From: Trichoplax sp. H2 | Taxonomy: Eukaryota > Placozoa > Uniplacotomia > Trichoplacea | Assembly: GCA_003344405.1 (NCBI GenBank) | Contig: NOWV01000071.1 | Location: 186,001-250,000, forward strand | Direction: 5' to 3' | Length of the DNA stretch: 64,000 bases | In this document: in pieces, positions 63,101 through 64,000 of the stretch | Position numbering within the stretch: the first letter of the stretch is position 1 | Layout of the letters: every line of letters starts with the position of its first letter | Program-made: the position numbers and the translations under genes | The notes under the pieces: generated by a model | Told to the model about the DNA's origin: nothing | What the model saw: the letters and a program-made list of their open reading frames with translations, nothing else | Databases searched by the model: none

Positions 63101-64000
63101 CAGTACCACAAACTAGCACTAATTATCCTTTTCAACTCCAACTTACTTGGTGGACACATCATTCTAGTACAAGCCCATTTTCCGTTAGTGCACATGCTAA
63201 ATACACGTAAATGATGCAGCATTAATACAAGGTAGATAGATCAAATGTACAATACGGAAAAAATTTTTACCAAGTGTTGCAGTCTTGCTTTCGGGTTTCT
63301 CTATGAGAATAATATTCATTATTATGGACACAAATTTCGGATCCTGAGGTAAAATGAAAGCGAAATTAGTATCCTAACAGCTGTAATCCAAAATCTGAAT
63401 ACTGATCCCTTTTCAATTACTTACCTGGTGGGCACATTTTCATAGTGCATGCCCAGCTACCGTTGTTGCATATACTACATACAAATTACACATCGTTAGC
63501 TAACCTATCCTTTTGTAAGGAACATATTCATTTCAATGATAGTTACAAATAGATGAAAGTTTCAACGTAGCTCTATATCATGGAATGATATCCACCTAAT
63601 TCAATCTAAAATGATCCAATAAGCTATAATATTTTTTTTACCAGGTATTACAATCTAAGCTTCTGTTTTCGCCATGGTTGAATTTGAGGCCACTATGTCG
63701 ACATACTCTAGCAGCTGATCAACATTAAATGATCACTTTATTAATTAAATAGAGAATGCAATTGCACACTATAGCTTCAGTAGCATCTTTTAAATCTTCT
63801 AAATAGGAGAACTTACTGGTGTTTTCGTGGTGGCGGCAAGGTCTGTGTCTACATCCCCAGAAACCTCCTTCCATGCATCGGCTATAGATTAATTTAATCA
63901 TATCATAACAAGATAAATACCAAGAAAAAGGACTTATCTATGATTGTCGGTAATCAATTAAATGATATTTTAGAAACATACCAATGTCTGCATCGGTGTC
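57115..64000 (-). CDS. Large pacifastin-like multi-domain protein (partial at right edge)
   Basis: At least 19 repeats, each made of two short exons. Exon A encodes one cysteine, a loop of about 14-16 residues and DCNTC split at its last codon (phase 2). Exon B encodes the rest, as in DCNTCKCITGKWACTRMMC, and ends in phase 1. A exons lie at about 63653, 63273, 63003, 62625, 62290, 61970, 61665, 61583 (cut by the gap), 61275, 60963, 60620, 60306, 59600, 59183, 58903, 58557, 58236, 57872 and 57354. B exons lie just above each, from 63822 down to 57115. The pattern C-x(n)-CN-x-C-x-C-x-x-G-x(3)-C-T-x(3)-C is the pacifastin (LCMEP, MEROPS I19) signature, here with a longer first loop. Those domains are secreted serine-protease inhibitors. 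No start, signal peptide or stop was found. VWC-type modules are the main alternative. Confidence 0.72.
60290..62560 (-). repeat. Nearly identical tandem exon-intron units inside the pacifastin-like gene
   Basis: Domain units of about 320-350 bp recur with introns almost unchanged. Three exon A subtypes can be told apart: X at 60306 and 61970; Y at 60620, 61275 and 62290 (61583 fits but is cut by the gap); Z at 60963 and 61665. An intron string such as GTTATTCAGTATGTAAAG recurs at about 60570, 61230, 61540 and 62240. The near identity of non-coding parts points to recent unequal exchange. Confidence 0.85.
61610..61629. other. Assembly gap (20 N) within exon A
   Basis: The placeholder run interrupts an exon A copy in the middle of the most homogeneous repeats, so the number of repeats here may be wrong. 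Confidence 0.98.

Noticed and set aside
1-64000. CRISPR arrays, bacterial operons, riboswitches, tRNA or rRNA genes
   Set aside because: Spliced eukaryotic genes rule out prokaryotic features, and I saw no tRNA box-like or rRNA sequence on reading both strands. A tRNAscan or Infernal run would be decisive.

Overview
The window is 64 kb of AT-rich animal nuclear DNA. It has many small exons with GT-AG introns, almost no long open frames, and two 20-base assembly gaps (13499-13518 and 61610-61629). Spliced reconstruction shows a conserved eukaryotic coatomer gene, an ER MZB1-type gene, secreted EGF and cysteine-rich repeat genes, and several copies of CARD / NB-ARC / winged-helix / beta-propeller (APAF1-like) genes. 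AT-rich DNA, short introns and an APAF1-like family expansion fit an early-branching animal. My best guess is a placozoan (Trichoplax or a relative), but this is inference only.

Layout. 2.7-8.9 kb (+): a secreted-protein gene with a signal-peptide-like first exon, half of a uromodulin/OIT3-type D8C domain and six one-exon EGF domains. 10.6-15.4 kb: a duplicated copy of that gene's 5' flank, followed by a broken NB-ARC gene that is split by an assembly-gap duplication carrying a 550-bp transposon-like insertion. 19.4-26.4 kb (+): a 16-exon APAF1-like gene (CARD, winged helix, propeller) with no NB-ARC module. Its frame is kept across 15 introns except for one in-frame TAG. 28.9-29.7 kb (+): an unrecognised helical protein C-terminus. 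30.4-32.5 kb (+): a decayed tandem copy of the propeller exons. 35.9-39.0 kb (-): an unidentified multi-exon gene. 41.3-43.6 kb (+): an MZB1/pERp1-like ER protein ending in HDEL. 46.1-49.6 kb (+): ARCN1 (delta-COP), complete, 12 exons. 49.8-55.6 kb: tandem duplications and gene fragments (kinase-like, TPR-like, others). 57.1-64.0 kb (-): a large gene made of at least 19 six-cysteine modules, each built from two exons, that match the pacifastin (LCMEP) protease-inhibitor pattern. It runs off the right edge.

The most notable items are the pacifastin-like array, the APAF1-like gene without its ATPase module, the evidence of repeated duplication and decay of this cell-death-type gene family, and two short inverted-repeat elements, one with an intact empty site for comparison in the same window. 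All exon calls come from reading frames, splice signals, phase and recalled family patterns. No database search was run.
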